DNA of 64,000 bases, taken from assembly GCA_943788815.1 (NCBI GenBank), contig CALSRS010000001.1:1177501-1241500 (forward strand), written 5' to 3'. The translations under genes and the position numbers were made by a program. Under the pieces are notes generated by a model. It was given only the letters and a program-made list of their open reading frames with translations, ran no database searches and was not told the origin of the DNA. Position 1 is the stretch's first letter, and each line of letters opens with the position of its first letter. This document shows positions 32,499 through 42,044 of the stretch, piece after piece. Origin of the DNA: an uncultured Gammaproteobacteria bacterium (GTDB lineage: Bacteria; Pseudomonadota; Gammaproteobacteria; Eutrophobiales; Eutrophobiaceae).

Positions 32499-33224
32499 AT
32501 GAATAGTTCTATATTGACCATTTCATTGGCAAGTCTAGCTATGGCCTTTGTTCCGGTACTTATCGTACTTGGAATTTTATACAAATGGTCGCTGAAAAGT
32601 CATACAGCCTTATATGCCGTGATTCGTATGTTAACGCAGCTAATACTAGTGGGGTATGTTCTGACGTTTCTGTTCACCACGAATTCTCCTCTACTTGTCA
32701 TCGCCGTATTAACCATCATGCTAATGGCTTCGGGATTTATCAGTCTGAGATCTGTATCTAACAAAACCGGAAAATCTTACCTACACCTGATGATTGCCAT
32801 TTCCGTCGGCAGTATCTCGACCTTATTTTTTATGACGGGTGTTGTATTAAAAATTGATCCCTGGTATCTACCACAATACCTGATACCTCTGGCAGGCATG
32901 ACCATTGCAAGCTGTATGAACTCCGTCAGTCTGGCAGCAGAACGGTATGAATCTGAACTTAACAATGGGAAGGCCCCCTTACAGGCTCAACAGACTGCAT
33001 TAAACGCATCACTTATTCCCAACATTAATACCTTGTTTGCAGTGGGTATCGTTTCCTTACCCGGCATGATGACGGGGCAGATATTGTCCGGAATTGATCC
33101 CTTGATTGCCGTTCGTTACCAGATTGTCATTATGTGTATGGTTTTCGGATGCTCAGGAATCACTTCTGCTTGCTATCTTTCAATATCATCACCTCGTAAA
33201 TCTGAAAATATTTCAGCAATTTAA
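32499..33224 (+). CDS. fetB: FetB/YbbM-family permease (UPF0014)
   Basis: 241 residues, seven or so membrane helices; UPF0014 motifs LTQLILVGYVL, MLMASGFISLRS, AGMTIASCMNS and SLPGMMTGQILSG are all present. In E. coli FetA (ATPase) and FetB export iron under oxidative stress. No FetA gene lies next to this one, so the ATPase must be encoded elsewhere, or the protein uses another partner. Confidence 0.85.
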   Translation: MNSSILTISLASLAMAFVPVLIVLGILYKWSLKSHTALYAVIRMLTQLILVGYVLTFLFTTNSPLLVIAVLTIMLMASGFISLRSVSNKTGKSYLHLMIAISVGSISTLFFMTGVVLKIDPWYLPQYLIPLAGMTIASCMNSVSLAAERYESELNNGKAPLQAQQTALNASLIPNINTLFAVGIVSLPGMMTGQILSGIDPLIAVRYQIVIMCMVFGCSGITSACYLSISSPRKSENISAI

Positions 33225-33303
33225 TAATAATCCCGGCTGTCTTGGGACACGTTTGTCCGTTATACTTTGACGAACTTTTATAATTCTTTTGACGCATAAA
33301 TAC

Positions 33304-34221
33304 ATGACTTTTCAGGAATTAATATTCGCCTTACAGAAATACTGGTCGGATTACGGCTGTGTCATTCAGCAACCTTATGACATGGAGATGGGAGCTGGGA
33401 CCTTTCATCCGGCAACCTTCTTACGTGCGATAGGACCTGAGCCCTGGAATTGCGCCTATATTCAACCATCACGTCGCCCCACCGATGGCAGGTACGGTGA
33501 AAATCCAAATCGCCTGCAACACTATTATCAGTTCCAGGTCATTCTTAAACCCTCTCCTTTGGAAATACAGGATTTATATCTGGGGTCTTTAAAAAAACTG
33601 GGGATAGATCCTTTGACTCACGACATTCGTTTTGTGGAAGATAATTGGGAGTCACCTACCCTGGGTGCATGGGGACTGGGATGGGAAGTCTGGCAAAACG
33701 GTATGGAGGTCACTCAGTTTACTTATTTTCAGCAAGTGGGCGGACTGGAATGCAGACCTGTTACTGGCGAGCTGACTTATGGTCTGGAACGTATCGCCAT
33801 GTATCTGCAAGAGGTAGACAGTGTCTATGATTTGGTTTGGACTAAAACACCTGCCGGGACTGTCACCTATGGTGATATCTACCATCAAAACGAAGTAGAG
33901 ATGTCGACTTATAACTTTGAAAAAGCAGATACTGACATCCTGTTCGCCCATTTTGATCAGCATGAAAATTCCAGCCACGCATTAATTGAAGATGGCCTGC
34001 CATTACCTGCGTACGAAATGGTACTCAAAGCATCTCACACCTTTAACTTATTGGATGCGAGACACGCTATCTCAGTTACAGAAAGGCAGAATTATATTTT
34101 AAGAATAAGAACTTTGGCCCGGGCCGTCGCCAAAGCCTACTATGAGCGGCGGGAAGAACTTGGTTTTCCTCTTTGCAAACCATCTAAGCCAACCAAAAAG
34201 AAACCAGGTAAGAAAAAATAA
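33304..34221 (+). CDS. glyQ: Glycyl-tRNA synthetase alpha subunit
   Basis: Catalytic core of the tetrameric bacterial glycyl-tRNA synthetase. About 305 residues from the ATG at 33304; the protein then starts [18 protein letters not shown] as in relatives, so an upstream TTG at 33289 is unlikely. Conserved [19 protein letters not shown] and [18 protein letters not shown]-terminus is lysine-rich. A -10-like TATACT at about 33259 may serve the operon. Confidence 0.98.
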   Translation: MTFQELIFALQKYWSDYGCVIQQPYDMEMGAGTFHPATFLRAIGPEPWNCAYIQPSRRPTDGRYGENPNRLQHYYQFQVILKPSPLEIQDLYLGSLKKLGIDPLTHDIRFVEDNWESPTLGAWGLGWEVWQNGMEVTQFTYFQQVGGLECRPVTGELTYGLERIAMYLQEVDSVYDLVWTKTPAGTVTYGDIYHQNEVEMSTYNFEKADTDILFAHFDQHENSSHALIEDGLPLPAYEMVLKASHTFNLLDARHAISVTERQNYILRIRTLARAVAKAYYERREELGFPLCKPSKPTKKKPGKKK

Positions 34222-34227
34222 AGCGAC

Positions 34228-36330
34228 ATGTCACAAACTAAAGAACTACTCATTGAAATTGGCACAGAGGAATTACCACCTAAGGCTTTAAAACGCCTGG
34301 CAAAATCCTTTGCCAATGAAATTCAATCAGGACTTGAAACCCAGTCACTGAGCTTTAGTGAAGTGAATTGGTATGCAACTCCCAGGCGACTTGCGGTAAT
34401 AGTTGAACAACTTGCTGTGTCACAACAAGACCGCGAAGTAATGCGACGTGGTCCTGCACTGGCGGCGGCTTATGATAAAGATGGTAAGCCCAGTAAGGCA
34501 GCAGAAGGATTTTCCCGATCCTGCAATGTCAGTATTGATGAGCTTGAGAAACTTGAAACTGACAAAGGGGCCTGGCTAATTTTCAATTCCTTTGAAAAAG
34601 GCAAAAAAACAACTGAGTTAGTTCCGGACATTATTAATATTGCTTTAAACAAATTGCCTATCCCCAAGCGTATGCGATGGGGAGACCGGGACACGGAATT
34701 TGTCCGGCCGGTGCACTGGTCTATCGTACTTTTGGGGAATGAGGTCATACCCTGTTCAATTATGGGTACAACTGCTGGCAATAAGACATATGGCCACCGT
34801 TTTCATCATCCTAAACCTATCCAGATTAAGTCAGCAGCAGAATATCTGGCTAAACTGGAAGCCAAGGGTTACGTGATCGCGGATTTTGAAAAACGAAAAA
34901 ACCTGATTGAAGAGATGGTTAATAAATCGGCTGAGGAGCTAATAGGTAGCGTTGTTAGCGACCCTGATTTACTTGAAGAAGTAACATCCCTGGTTGAATG
35001 GCCGGCTCCTATTACAGGAAGTTTTGATAAAAAATTTCTTGATCTCCCAAAAGAAGTACTCATCGCTTCAATGAAGGACCACCAGCGTTATTTTTCAGTT
35101 CAAAAGAAAAATAGTCATGATCTGATAAACAATTTCATTACCATTTCCAATATAGATAGTAAAAACAGCAATGAGATAAAAGTAGGTAATGAAAAGGTCA
35201 TACGACCACGACTTAGTGATGCTGAATTTTTTTGGAAGCGAGATAGCAGTAAACCTTTAAGTGATTTTGGTGATCAATTAAAAGATGTCATCTTTCAGAA
35301 AAAAATCGGGACACTTGCAGATAAGACCGAGCGCGTTAAAAAACTGACCGAATATTTAGCACGACTACTGGAACATAACCTTAAAATGACTGCTCGGGCA
35401 GCAGGACTTTCCAAGTGTGATCTTTTCACTGAAATGGTTGGCGAATTTCCCGAACTCCAAGGTGTTATGGGTAAATATTATGCCCTGCAATGTGGTGAAC
35501 CCGAAGAAGTCGCCATTGCCCTGGATGAGCAATATATGCCTCGTTTTGCTGGCGATAAACTGCCTGAATCGCAGACCGGACAATTATTAGCCATCGCAGA
35601 CAAGCTAGACACGATGGTGGGCATTTTTGGTATTGGACAGGTACCAACGGGTGATCGTGATCCTTTCGCGCTACGTCGTGCTGCAATAGGCATACTCAGG
35701 ATTATCGCTGGGTGCAAGCTGCCCATTGATCTTGATAAATTAATAGAAAAATCCATTGAGACATACGGTGACTTGATATCAAACACTGATAACCCGAGCA
35801 AAAAAAACCCACTTCAATCTGAAATAAAAATCTTTTTACGCGAGCGAGCCAGGAATTATCTGCGTGACCTGGCATATACTGCCGAAGAAGTTGATGCAGT
35901 ACTGGATCTCTATTCGGGGCGTGCATGGGAATATCTGGATCGCCTAAAAGCGGTGCGAGAATTTATGACATTGCCCGAAGCCACCGATCTCGCAGAAGCA
36001 AATAAACGCATAAATAACATTATCACCAAATCTGAAGTTGACAATATTGGCACTATCCCTGAAGTTGATCTGTTTGAAACTGAACAAGAACGTGTATTGT
36101 TTACTGCTACCAGCCGAATTGCGGGTAAGGTCAATGGTTATATTGAAAACGGAAATTTTCGTGAGGCCCTACATGAGACCGCCAGTCTCCATGGCCCAGT
36201 GACCGATTTTTTTGAGCATGTCATGGTCAATGTTGAAGATGAGCGCTTACGAAACAATCGGTTCTCTCTTCTAAATAACATTGCCGAGCTGACTAACCAG
36301 GTTGCCAATATATCAAAACTTGCCTCTTGA
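34228..36330 (+). CDS. glyS: Glycyl-tRNA synthetase beta subunit
   Basis: 700 residues, binds tRNA-Gly. N-terminal LLIEIGTEELPPKAL, central HD-like domain (SMKDHQRYFSV; DPFALRRAAIGILRI) and C-terminal DALR anticodon-binding domain. Six bases after glyQ; the gene pair is co-translated. Confidence 0.98.
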   Translation: MSQTKELLIEIGTEELPPKALKRLAKSFANEIQSGLETQSLSFSEVNWYATPRRLAVIVEQLAVSQQDREVMRRGPALAAAYDKDGKPSKAAEGFSRSCNVSIDELEKLETDKGAWLIFNSFEKGKKTTELVPDIINIALNKLPIPKRMRWGDRDTEFVRPVHWSIVLLGNEVIPCSIMGTTAGNKTYGHRFHHPKPIQIKSAAEYLAKLEAKGYVIADFEKRKNLIEEMVNKSAEELIGSVVSDPDLLEEVTSLVEWPAPITGSFDKKFLDLPKEVLIASMKDHQRYFSVQKKNSHDLINNFITISNIDSKNSNEIKVGNEKVIRPRLSDAEFFWKRDSSKPLSDFGDQLKDVIFQKKIGTLADKTERVKKLTEYLARLLEHNLKMTARAAGLSKCDLFTEMVGEFPELQGVMGKYYALQCGEPEEVAIALDEQYMPRFAGDKLPESQTGQLLAIADKLDTMVGIFGIGQVPTGDRDPFALRRAAIGILRIIAGCKLPIDLDKLIEKSIETYGDLISNTDNPSKKNPLQSEIKIFLRERARNYLRDLAYTAEEVDAVLDLYSGRAWEYLDRLKAVREFMTLPEATDLAEANKRINNIITKSEVDNIGTIPEVDLFETEQERVLFTATSRIAGKVNGYIENGNFREALHETASLHGPVTDFFEHVMVNVEDERLRNNRFSLLNNIAELTNQVANISKLAS

Positions 36331-36339
36331 CCATTTATC

Positions 36340-37059
36340 ATGGTGAGACTTCGTTCAATTTTATATTACCTGTTAATGGCAGTTGCTACTGTCATCTTCA
36401 CCATTCTAGGCATATTATTATTACCGTTTAATTTTCCATTTCGATTTAAGGTCATGTCTGGCTGGTCAGTCTTTAATCTGTGGACCTTAAAAACTATCTG
36501 CGGTCTGGATTCAAGGATTGAGGGTCTGGAAAATATACCTAAGGGCCCAGCCATCATTATGTGTAAACACCAGTCAGCCTGGGAAACCCTGGCATTACAG
36601 ATTTATTTTCCACCTCAGGTCTGGATTTTAAAGCGAGAACTTTTATGGATTCCCATATACGGCTGGGGATTGGCGTCGATGAAACCGATTGCTATAGATC
36701 GTTCATCCGGTATGCGGGCATTAAAATATATTGCCCATCAGGGAAAACAAAGACTGGAACACGGATTATGGGTAGTCATTTTTCCAGAGGGTACCCGCAC
36801 AGCGCCAGGTATACGATTAAAATATCAGCCTGGCGGAGGTCTACTTGCTGAAAAGAGTGGCTATCCTGTCGTTCCAGTTACACATAATGCCGGTTACTTC
36901 TGGCCACGAAATAGCCTGGACAAGAAACCTGGAACAATCACCATGAAAATAGGTCCGATAATCGATTCTGCAGGCAAATCTGCTAAAGAAATTACAACAG
37001 AGGTTGAAGACTGGATTGAAAATACCGCATCAACTTTACCTAAACCAAATTTTAATTAA
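36340..37059 (+). CDS. plsC: 1-acyl-sn-glycerol-3-phosphate acyltransferase
   Basis: Makes phosphatidic acid from lysophosphatidic acid at the inner membrane. 239 residues, N-terminal membrane helix (about 8-30). The catalytic motif is H77-X4-E82 (KHQSAWE), a variant of HX4D common in this branch, followed by FPEGTRT. 9 bp after glyS, so likely the third gene of that operon; gmhB, often found here, is missing. Confidence 0.9.
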   Translation: MVRLRSILYYLLMAVATVIFTILGILLLPFNFPFRFKVMSGWSVFNLWTLKTICGLDSRIEGLENIPKGPAIIMCKHQSAWETLALQIYFPPQVWILKRELLWIPIYGWGLASMKPIAIDRSSGMRALKYIAHQGKQRLEHGLWVVIFPEGTRTAPGIRLKYQPGGGLLAEKSGYPVVPVTHNAGYFWPRNSLDKKPGTITMKIGPIIDSAGKSAKEITTEVEDWIENTASTLPKPNFN

Positions 37060-37078
37060 GTTCATTAAAGACAAGATA

Positions 37079-37107
37079 TTGACACGTCACCGCTGACACC
37101 TTACTCC
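37079..37107 (+). promoter_or_regulatory. Possible sigma70 promoter for hisC
   Basis: TTGACA (37079-37084), 17 bases, then TACTCC (37102-37107); the -10 box is weak. It is 25 bp before the hisC ATG. Confidence 0.35.
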
Positions 37108-37131
37108 TAACATTTGTAGAATTATGCGAAA

Positions 37132-38202
37132 ATGCCCCTTATGAATAAATATACCAGTGACTATCTTGACACACTGACACCCTACACATCGGGTGAGCAA
37201 CCCAAAGACAGGTCATATATTAAACTCAATACGAATGAGAGCCCATATCCGCCTTCTGACGGAGTATTAACGGCTATCAAAGAAGCTGCCGATGGAGATC
37301 TGCGTCTTTATCCGGATATTAAAGCAACAAAACTAAAAGAATCTGTTGCCTCGTATTATTCCGTCAATATGGACAATGTATTTGCAGGTAATGGGTCGGA
37401 TGAAGTTCTGGCCTATGCCTTCCAGGCATTTTTTAAAAAAAGCCGGCCGATTCAACTCCCGGATATTACTTACTCATTTTATCCAGTGTACTGCCGGCTA
37501 TTTTCCATCGAGTATAATATATTTCCACTTACCGATACCTTTGAAATTGATATTGATTTAATCCCGGATAACAATGGAGGGCTTATCATTGCTAATCCCA
37601 ACGCCCCAACAGGAATTTATCTGGATCTGGATTCGATAGAAAAAATTCTACAAAAAAATACAGAGTCGGTTGTCTTGATAGACGAGGCCTATATCGATTT
37701 TGGTGGTCAAACCTGCATCTCACTTATTGATAAGTATCCTAACCTTCTGGTTGTCCAGACCGTCTCCAAGTCCAGGGCCTTAGCCGGCCTGCGAGTAGGG
37801 CTTGCGATGGGGAATAGTGAACTCATTCAAGCCATGGAAGACGTGAAGAATTCTTTTAATGCCTACCCCCTGGATTCCCTTGCCATAGCTGGCGCCAGTG
37901 CAGCATTCGATGACAAGGAAAATTTTGAAAAAAACACACAAAAGATCATTGAAACCAGAGAACGCACTGCTGAAAAACTCAAGGAACTGTCATTTTTTGT
38001 AGTTCCTTCCAAAACAAATTTTTTAATGGCTCAACATAAAGAATATCCAGCGAAAGATCTTTATTTAAAACTCAAAGAGAACGGTATTCTTATCCGATAT
38101 TTTGATCTGCCGCGGATCAATAATTTTGTCAGGATCAGCATCGGGACGGATGAAGATATGAATATGCTAACTGACACTCTGGAAACGATACTGAACGGAT
38201 AA
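37132..38202 (+). CDS. hisC: Histidinol-phosphate aminotransferase
   Basis: PLP enzyme of histidine synthesis (imidazole acetol phosphate to histidinol phosphate). 356 residues, KLNTNESPYPP at about 31-41, NPNAPTG, the PLP lysine in SKSRALAGLRVG near residue 214, and the C-terminal arginine region RISIGTDEDM. The start could also be the ATG three codons on (37141). The other his genes are not in the window. Confidence 0.95.
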   Translation: MPLMNKYTSDYLDTLTPYTSGEQPKDRSYIKLNTNESPYPPSDGVLTAIKEAADGDLRLYPDIKATKLKESVASYYSVNMDNVFAGNGSDEVLAYAFQAFFKKSRPIQLPDITYSFYPVYCRLFSIEYNIFPLTDTFEIDIDLIPDNNGGLIIANPNAPTGIYLDLDSIEKILQKNTESVVLIDEAYIDFGGQTCISLIDKYPNLLVVQTVSKSRALAGLRVGLAMGNSELIQAMEDVKNSFNAYPLDSLAIAGASAAFDDKENFEKNTQKIIETRERTAEKLKELSFFVVPSKTNFLMAQHKEYPAKDLYLKLKENGILIRYFDLPRINNFVRISIGTDEDMNMLTDTLETILNG

Positions 38203-38211
38203 TTATAATTT

Positions 38212-38877
38212 TTATTTAAATTGATTCACATAGTTTCGATGGCGATCTACCCAGAATGCCCAGATTACCACCAACCATAGCGCCTGCGCAGACCACGCGA
38301 CAGCCATAACGGAAGGTGGTGGCGGCCCAAAGATATTCCCGGCATAAACAAATAACATAAATGCAGCTAGTCCCCAAAATCCATACTGGCCAATTTTGTC
38401 CTTTGCCTGAGTTTTTCTGGCATAAAGCCACAAGCCAACTCCAAACAATATTAGTTCTAGAGGAATCGCAATTGCGGGAGTATTCCATAGACCTAAACCA
38501 AATAAATTAGATGCCGAAAAGCTTAATGGCATATCTGGCCTGTGGGTTACATAGTCCAAAAACCAGTGACTCATTACAACAATTGTAATTACTAATATGT
38601 GCTTTATTTGCTTGTGCCTAATAACAGCATAACACCCCGCAAACAATGCTCCCCACACAGCTAAGCCAACAAGGCTATGTGAATATGGGTAATTGATGAA
38701 ATTTAGTGGCGTCATTACCGTATTACCAGGCTCCACTTCAAATGATTCAATTCCTAACAGGACCAGGTTGGGCCAGATTAGATCGGCAAGTTGGCAGGCA
38801 AGAAATAAAATGCCCAGTGAGACATCCGGCACAACTTTTTTGGCGCCTAACACAATTGCGTAATGACCTATAAACAT
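38212..38877 (-). CDS. Multi-pass membrane protein, YdjM-like hydrolase family
   Basis: 221 residues, about six membrane helices. Histidine and aspartate patches MFIGHYA, ACQLADLIWPN, NYPYSHSLVG and SHWFLDYVTHRPDMP recall the YdjM/DUF457 family of membrane-bound metal-dependent hydrolases. Substrate unknown. It converges with hisC (9 bp) and diverges from the acetyltransferase gene (42 bp). Confidence 0.75.
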   Translation of the reverse strand: MFIGHYAIVLGAKKVVPDVSLGILFLACQLADLIWPNLVLLGIESFEVEPGNTVMTPLNFINYPYSHSLVGLAVWGALFAGCYAVIRHKQIKHILVITIVVMSHWFLDYVTHRPDMPLSFSASNLFGLGLWNTPAIAIPLELILFGVGLWLYARKTQAKDKIGQYGFWGLAAFMLFVYAGNIFGPPPPSVMAVAWSAQALWLVVIWAFWVDRHRNYVNQFK

Positions 38878-38919
38878 TTTATTCTTATATAAGGCAAATT
38901 ACTTTATTCTATTATTCCT

Positions 38920-39414
38920 ATGGATATCAAAATTGCAACTCAGGGTGATTTGCCCGCGATTGTTGAAATATATAATCAAGCTGTTATTGCGGGGGAAAAG
39001 ACTGCTGATTTGACTACTTTTAGTGTCAATCAAAGAATAGAATGGTTTCATCAGCACACACCAGAAAAATATCCCATCTATGTCGCTGTGAAAGATGAAG
39101 TAATTACGGGATATTTAAGTTTCAGTGCCTACCGGGAAGGACGCGAGGCATTTGCCCATACGGCTGAAGTCAGTTATTACATAGATAAGAATTATCGCGG
39201 TAAGAGTATAGGCTCAGAATTATTACAGCATGCAATACAGTGCTGCCCTGCCCTGGATATCAAGAACCTGATTGCCATGCTTATTGAAGGCAACCAGGAG
39301 AGTATTGGCTTGTTAGAAAAATTTGGTTTTGAACAATGGGGACATTTGCCCAATATAGCCGAATTTAACGGTGATGAAACTGGTCACTTATATTACGGTC
39401 TACGACTACCCTGA
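38920..39414 (+). CDS. GNAT N-acetyltransferase, phosphinothricin-acetyltransferase family
   Basis: 164 residues, cytosolic. Acetyl-CoA site NYRGKSIGSELLQHAI at about 91-106 and the family segments DLPAIVEIYNQAV and GFEQWGHLPNIAEFNG. Probably acetylates a small amino-acid-like amine such as methionine sulfoximine; not certain. Converges with the broken gene at its right with one base between stops. Confidence 0.88.
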   Translation: MDIKIATQGDLPAIVEIYNQAVIAGEKTADLTTFSVNQRIEWFHQHTPEKYPIYVAVKDEVITGYLSFSAYREGREAFAHTAEVSYYIDKNYRGKSIGSELLQHAIQCCPALDIKNLIAMLIEGNQESIGLLEKFGFEQWGHLPNIAEFNGDETGHLYYGLRLP

Positions 39415-39415
39415 G

Positions 39416-40198
39416 CTATTGTTCAAATATTTCCTGCTTAACCCACAGGATATTGTCCCAACTTAAAACCCTTTCATTTCCATCGAATATGCCAGCATAA
39501 ATACCCCCACCAGCTGAAAAAGAAAAATCCTTAACCCTGTCTTCTGGTTTGGTTGTCACGTTTCTCATAATGTCCAACATCTGCTGTTGTTTTGATAACT
39601 GACAATAAGCAGATGAATTGTTCGAACAATATAATCTTTCTCTCGCTGGCCTTAGTGCGCCGATACCTCTTTCAAAGCTTATGGTCATATTAATAAATTC
39701 ACCCGTTACTGCTTCAAACTCCCATTCCTGGGTCTCGACCACTTGCCCATCACGGCTTTTTGTAATTCGATCGAATTTATTATTTGATGCTGTAAGGTAA
39801 TTGCCAAAAGGTCCCGGCGAATCTGCAGGGTCGGCAGTCATCCCGCCGATTATTAATTGAACACTTTCACCATTAGGATTTATAACAGGCGCAGCCAAGT
39901 ACACGAGTATATTTGTCCCGTCTCCAACTGGACTGCCATCTGCACCGTTGACTGTTATGCGCTCAATAAATATGACTCGCAGATTGGCGTCTTTAGCCGC
40001 ACCACGGTCGCGTATATCTATCGTCCAGCCATCAGGAATAACTTTATCCAGTTCGCTTTGTGAAACCTACAGGTCTAATTGATAACGAGACTCCAAACTA
40101 GTTTCCAGCAATGATTGTGAAATCACTTTTGGAGAAAAAAGGATTGAGAAAATAATTGTTATTGCCAATGTATTTAAGTATGGCAATTTGTTCATCAT
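39416..40198 (-). pseudogene. Secreted protein of unknown function, interrupted by one in-frame amber codon
   Basis: An ATG at 40198 with an AGGTG ribosome site opens a frame with a signal peptide (hydrophobic residues about 9-28, then ISQS). TAG follows at codon 44 (40067-40069), and the same frame runs on without other stops to 39416, 216 more codons. Both sides look coding (before: ESRYQLDL; after: VSQSELDKVIPDGW). A single C-to-T change in a CAG codon would explain it. The part after a GTG at 39904 could be translated alone but lacks a signal. It follows a His-rich secreted protein by 33 bp. Family not recognised. It may be a sequencing error. Confidence 0.75.
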
Positions 40199-40231
40199 CT
40201 CAGTACACCTGGACTTAGTCATCGAGCACAA

Positions 40232-40720
40232 TTACTTAACTTCGGTCCGCTGCAATACCCTTTCGTCGTACCTGACTTTCTGTTTATCTGTGAGATCCCT
40301 TCGCATCTCGATCAAATGCTCATATCGAATCCTCATAATCTGCTTTTTAGCCGCCATCAATTCATCTATCTTTGCATTGACTTCTCTCAGATTCACGTCT
40401 TCACGAATCGTCATCTCGTTTAATTCCTTTAATGCTAGCGCTTCCTTTTCCTTGTATGGCTTCTGGTCGTCATCAAGTTGATGATGCATGTGGTTAAATT
40501 TCTCGCGCTGCTCTTTTGAATAGCCTGCCCGTTGCATATGACCAGCATGACCTTCAGCGGCATGACCTTCTCCTGCAAGTTCTTCATGCTTTGCTTTTTC
40601 TCCATGCTCATGTTTTGCATTTTCATCATGCTCATGTTTCTCCTGAGCAAACAAGCCAGTTGAATTGATGATTAACATCAAAAACATAGCTCCCAAAACA
40701 TTTAAATATTTCCCATTCAT
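40232..40720 (-). CDS. Histidine-rich periplasmic protein, Spy/CpxP-ZraP-like
   Basis: 162 residues. Signal peptide (about 1-25, ends FAQ), a His/Glu-rich stretch at about 27-62 (EKHEHDENAKHEHGEKAKHE and two GHA repeats) likely to bind zinc, copper or nickel, then a long helical part with the DLTDKQK variant of the LTxxQ motif. Spy and ZraP relatives act as periplasmic chaperones or metal sensors. Operon with the broken gene downstream. Confidence 0.8.
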   Translation of the reverse strand: MNGKYLNVLGAMFLMLIINSTGLFAQEKHEHDENAKHEHGEKAKHEELAGEGHAAEGHAGHMQRAGYSKEQREKFNHMHHQLDDDQKPYKEKEALALKELNEMTIREDVNLREVNAKIDELMAAKKQIMRIRYEHLIEMRRDLTDKQKVRYDERVLQRTEVK

Positions 40721-40828
40721 AATCGTTTCCTCAAAAATATTTTTAATAAAAAATTAATTTCACTCATTTAAGCTTATAGGAAGAAAATTCCCATGCCAAT
40801 ATTGTTTTGAATTATGTTCTACAACAGC

Positions 40829-41995
40829 TTATTTAAGCCTTTTTTTCATATACTCCAGTATAGCCCTGGCCGCCCTGACTGATGATGGGGTATCGGTAAT
40901 TTCAAATGTAGATTCAAATAATTCCTTTTGATAAGGCATGTAGTCCTCATGGGTGGTAATCGCTAGTGTCAGGCAATCATCCAGCTGACTAACGTGATCG
41001 AACACGATCCCTGTTTTCCAGTTGATATAACTGGGATCGTTTTCCCACTTAACATGATGCGCATTAGCAAACAGACATGGTCGAGGACGGATTAAAAATT
41101 CATGAAACTGACTACTAACGTCACCCAGATATATATCAGCAGATAAGGTATATGTCATATCGTTACAGGCGATACTATTAGTATCAATAAGTATGTGATC
41201 ACATGTTCTATATTTATTCGGGATGCTTTTGACCCAACCGGGCGTCATGGTCTCTTGTGAGATATGCATCTTTCTAGTGTATAACATCACGTGTGGCGCA
41301 AATATCAAATTATATTTATCTGATTTATAAAAATACTCCAGAATATCCAATCCCATTTCATACCAGGAAGAAACATTGGGTGAAAAATGAGGGTTATATA
41401 AAACCACAGGCTTATCATTATCAAAAAAACGCTTTGGTGGTTTTGTATAGGCCCCAACAGCATCAAATTTTGGGTATCCGACGATAACTGATTCAGCATG
41501 GTCGAGTACACCTTCGCGCTGCATTCTAATCTGCGTCTTTGGTCCAGAAACAAATACCAGATCAAATTTCCCAAACTCCTTGTTAAACCCAAATTTTCGG
41601 TCACCTGAGCCATGTGCGGTAAATATAAATTTTATATGTTCAAGACCAAATTTAGTCTTGAGTAATAAACTGGTCTTTTCTGGAGCCACCAGAACATCTA
41701 ATTTTCTGAATACATCCAGGTTCATACGCATCATTATAACCTTGGTAAAAGGTAATGCTTTATCTATGAATTTTCCCAGTATCCGAATTATTGTCGGCAA
41801 AGATATGTCGATATACTCGCATTTCTGCCCGGGGAATTCTGACTCAAACTGCTTGATGTAGTCTAGTTGTTTGCTGGATGAGGTGATGACACTCACATCC
41901 ACATCATCAGCCATCCTTGAAAGCTCGAAGGCAACTGGAATTGCATGCGGAATTTGATGAAGCTGTTCGTGATTAAATAAAAATCCAATTTTCAT
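40829..41995 (-). CDS. CDP-glycerol glycerophosphotransferase-like (TagB/TagF family) protein
   Basis: 388 residues, GT-B-like fold of the Glyphos_transf type: FTAHGSGDRKFGF near residue 130, a C-terminal acceptor/donor region with ADIYLGDVSSQFHEFLIRPRPCLFAN around 305-330. Members transfer glycerophosphate-like or related units from CDP-activated donors to surface polymers; no membrane segment is seen. The upstream gene makes a nucleotidyltransferase/phosphatase fusion, so this may complete a short polyol-phosphate or similar polymer pathway. Confidence 0.75.
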   Translation of the reverse strand: MKIGFLFNHEQLHQIPHAIPVAFELSRMADDVDVSVITSSSKQLDYIKQFESEFPGQKCEYIDISLPTIIRILGKFIDKALPFTKVIMMRMNLDVFRKLDVLVAPEKTSLLLKTKFGLEHIKFIFTAHGSGDRKFGFNKEFGKFDLVFVSGPKTQIRMQREGVLDHAESVIVGYPKFDAVGAYTKPPKRFFDNDKPVVLYNPHFSPNVSSWYEMGLDILEYFYKSDKYNLIFAPHVMLYTRKMHISQETMTPGWVKSIPNKYRTCDHILIDTNSIACNDMTYTLSADIYLGDVSSQFHEFLIRPRPCLFANAHHVKWENDPSYINWKTGIVFDHVSQLDDCLTLAITTHEDYMPYQKELFESTFEITDTPSSVRAARAILEYMKKRLK

Positions 41996-42044
41996 ATTTT
42001 AAATCTGTTATTTATCTTAAATTAGCTGTTATAGGCACTAGTAC

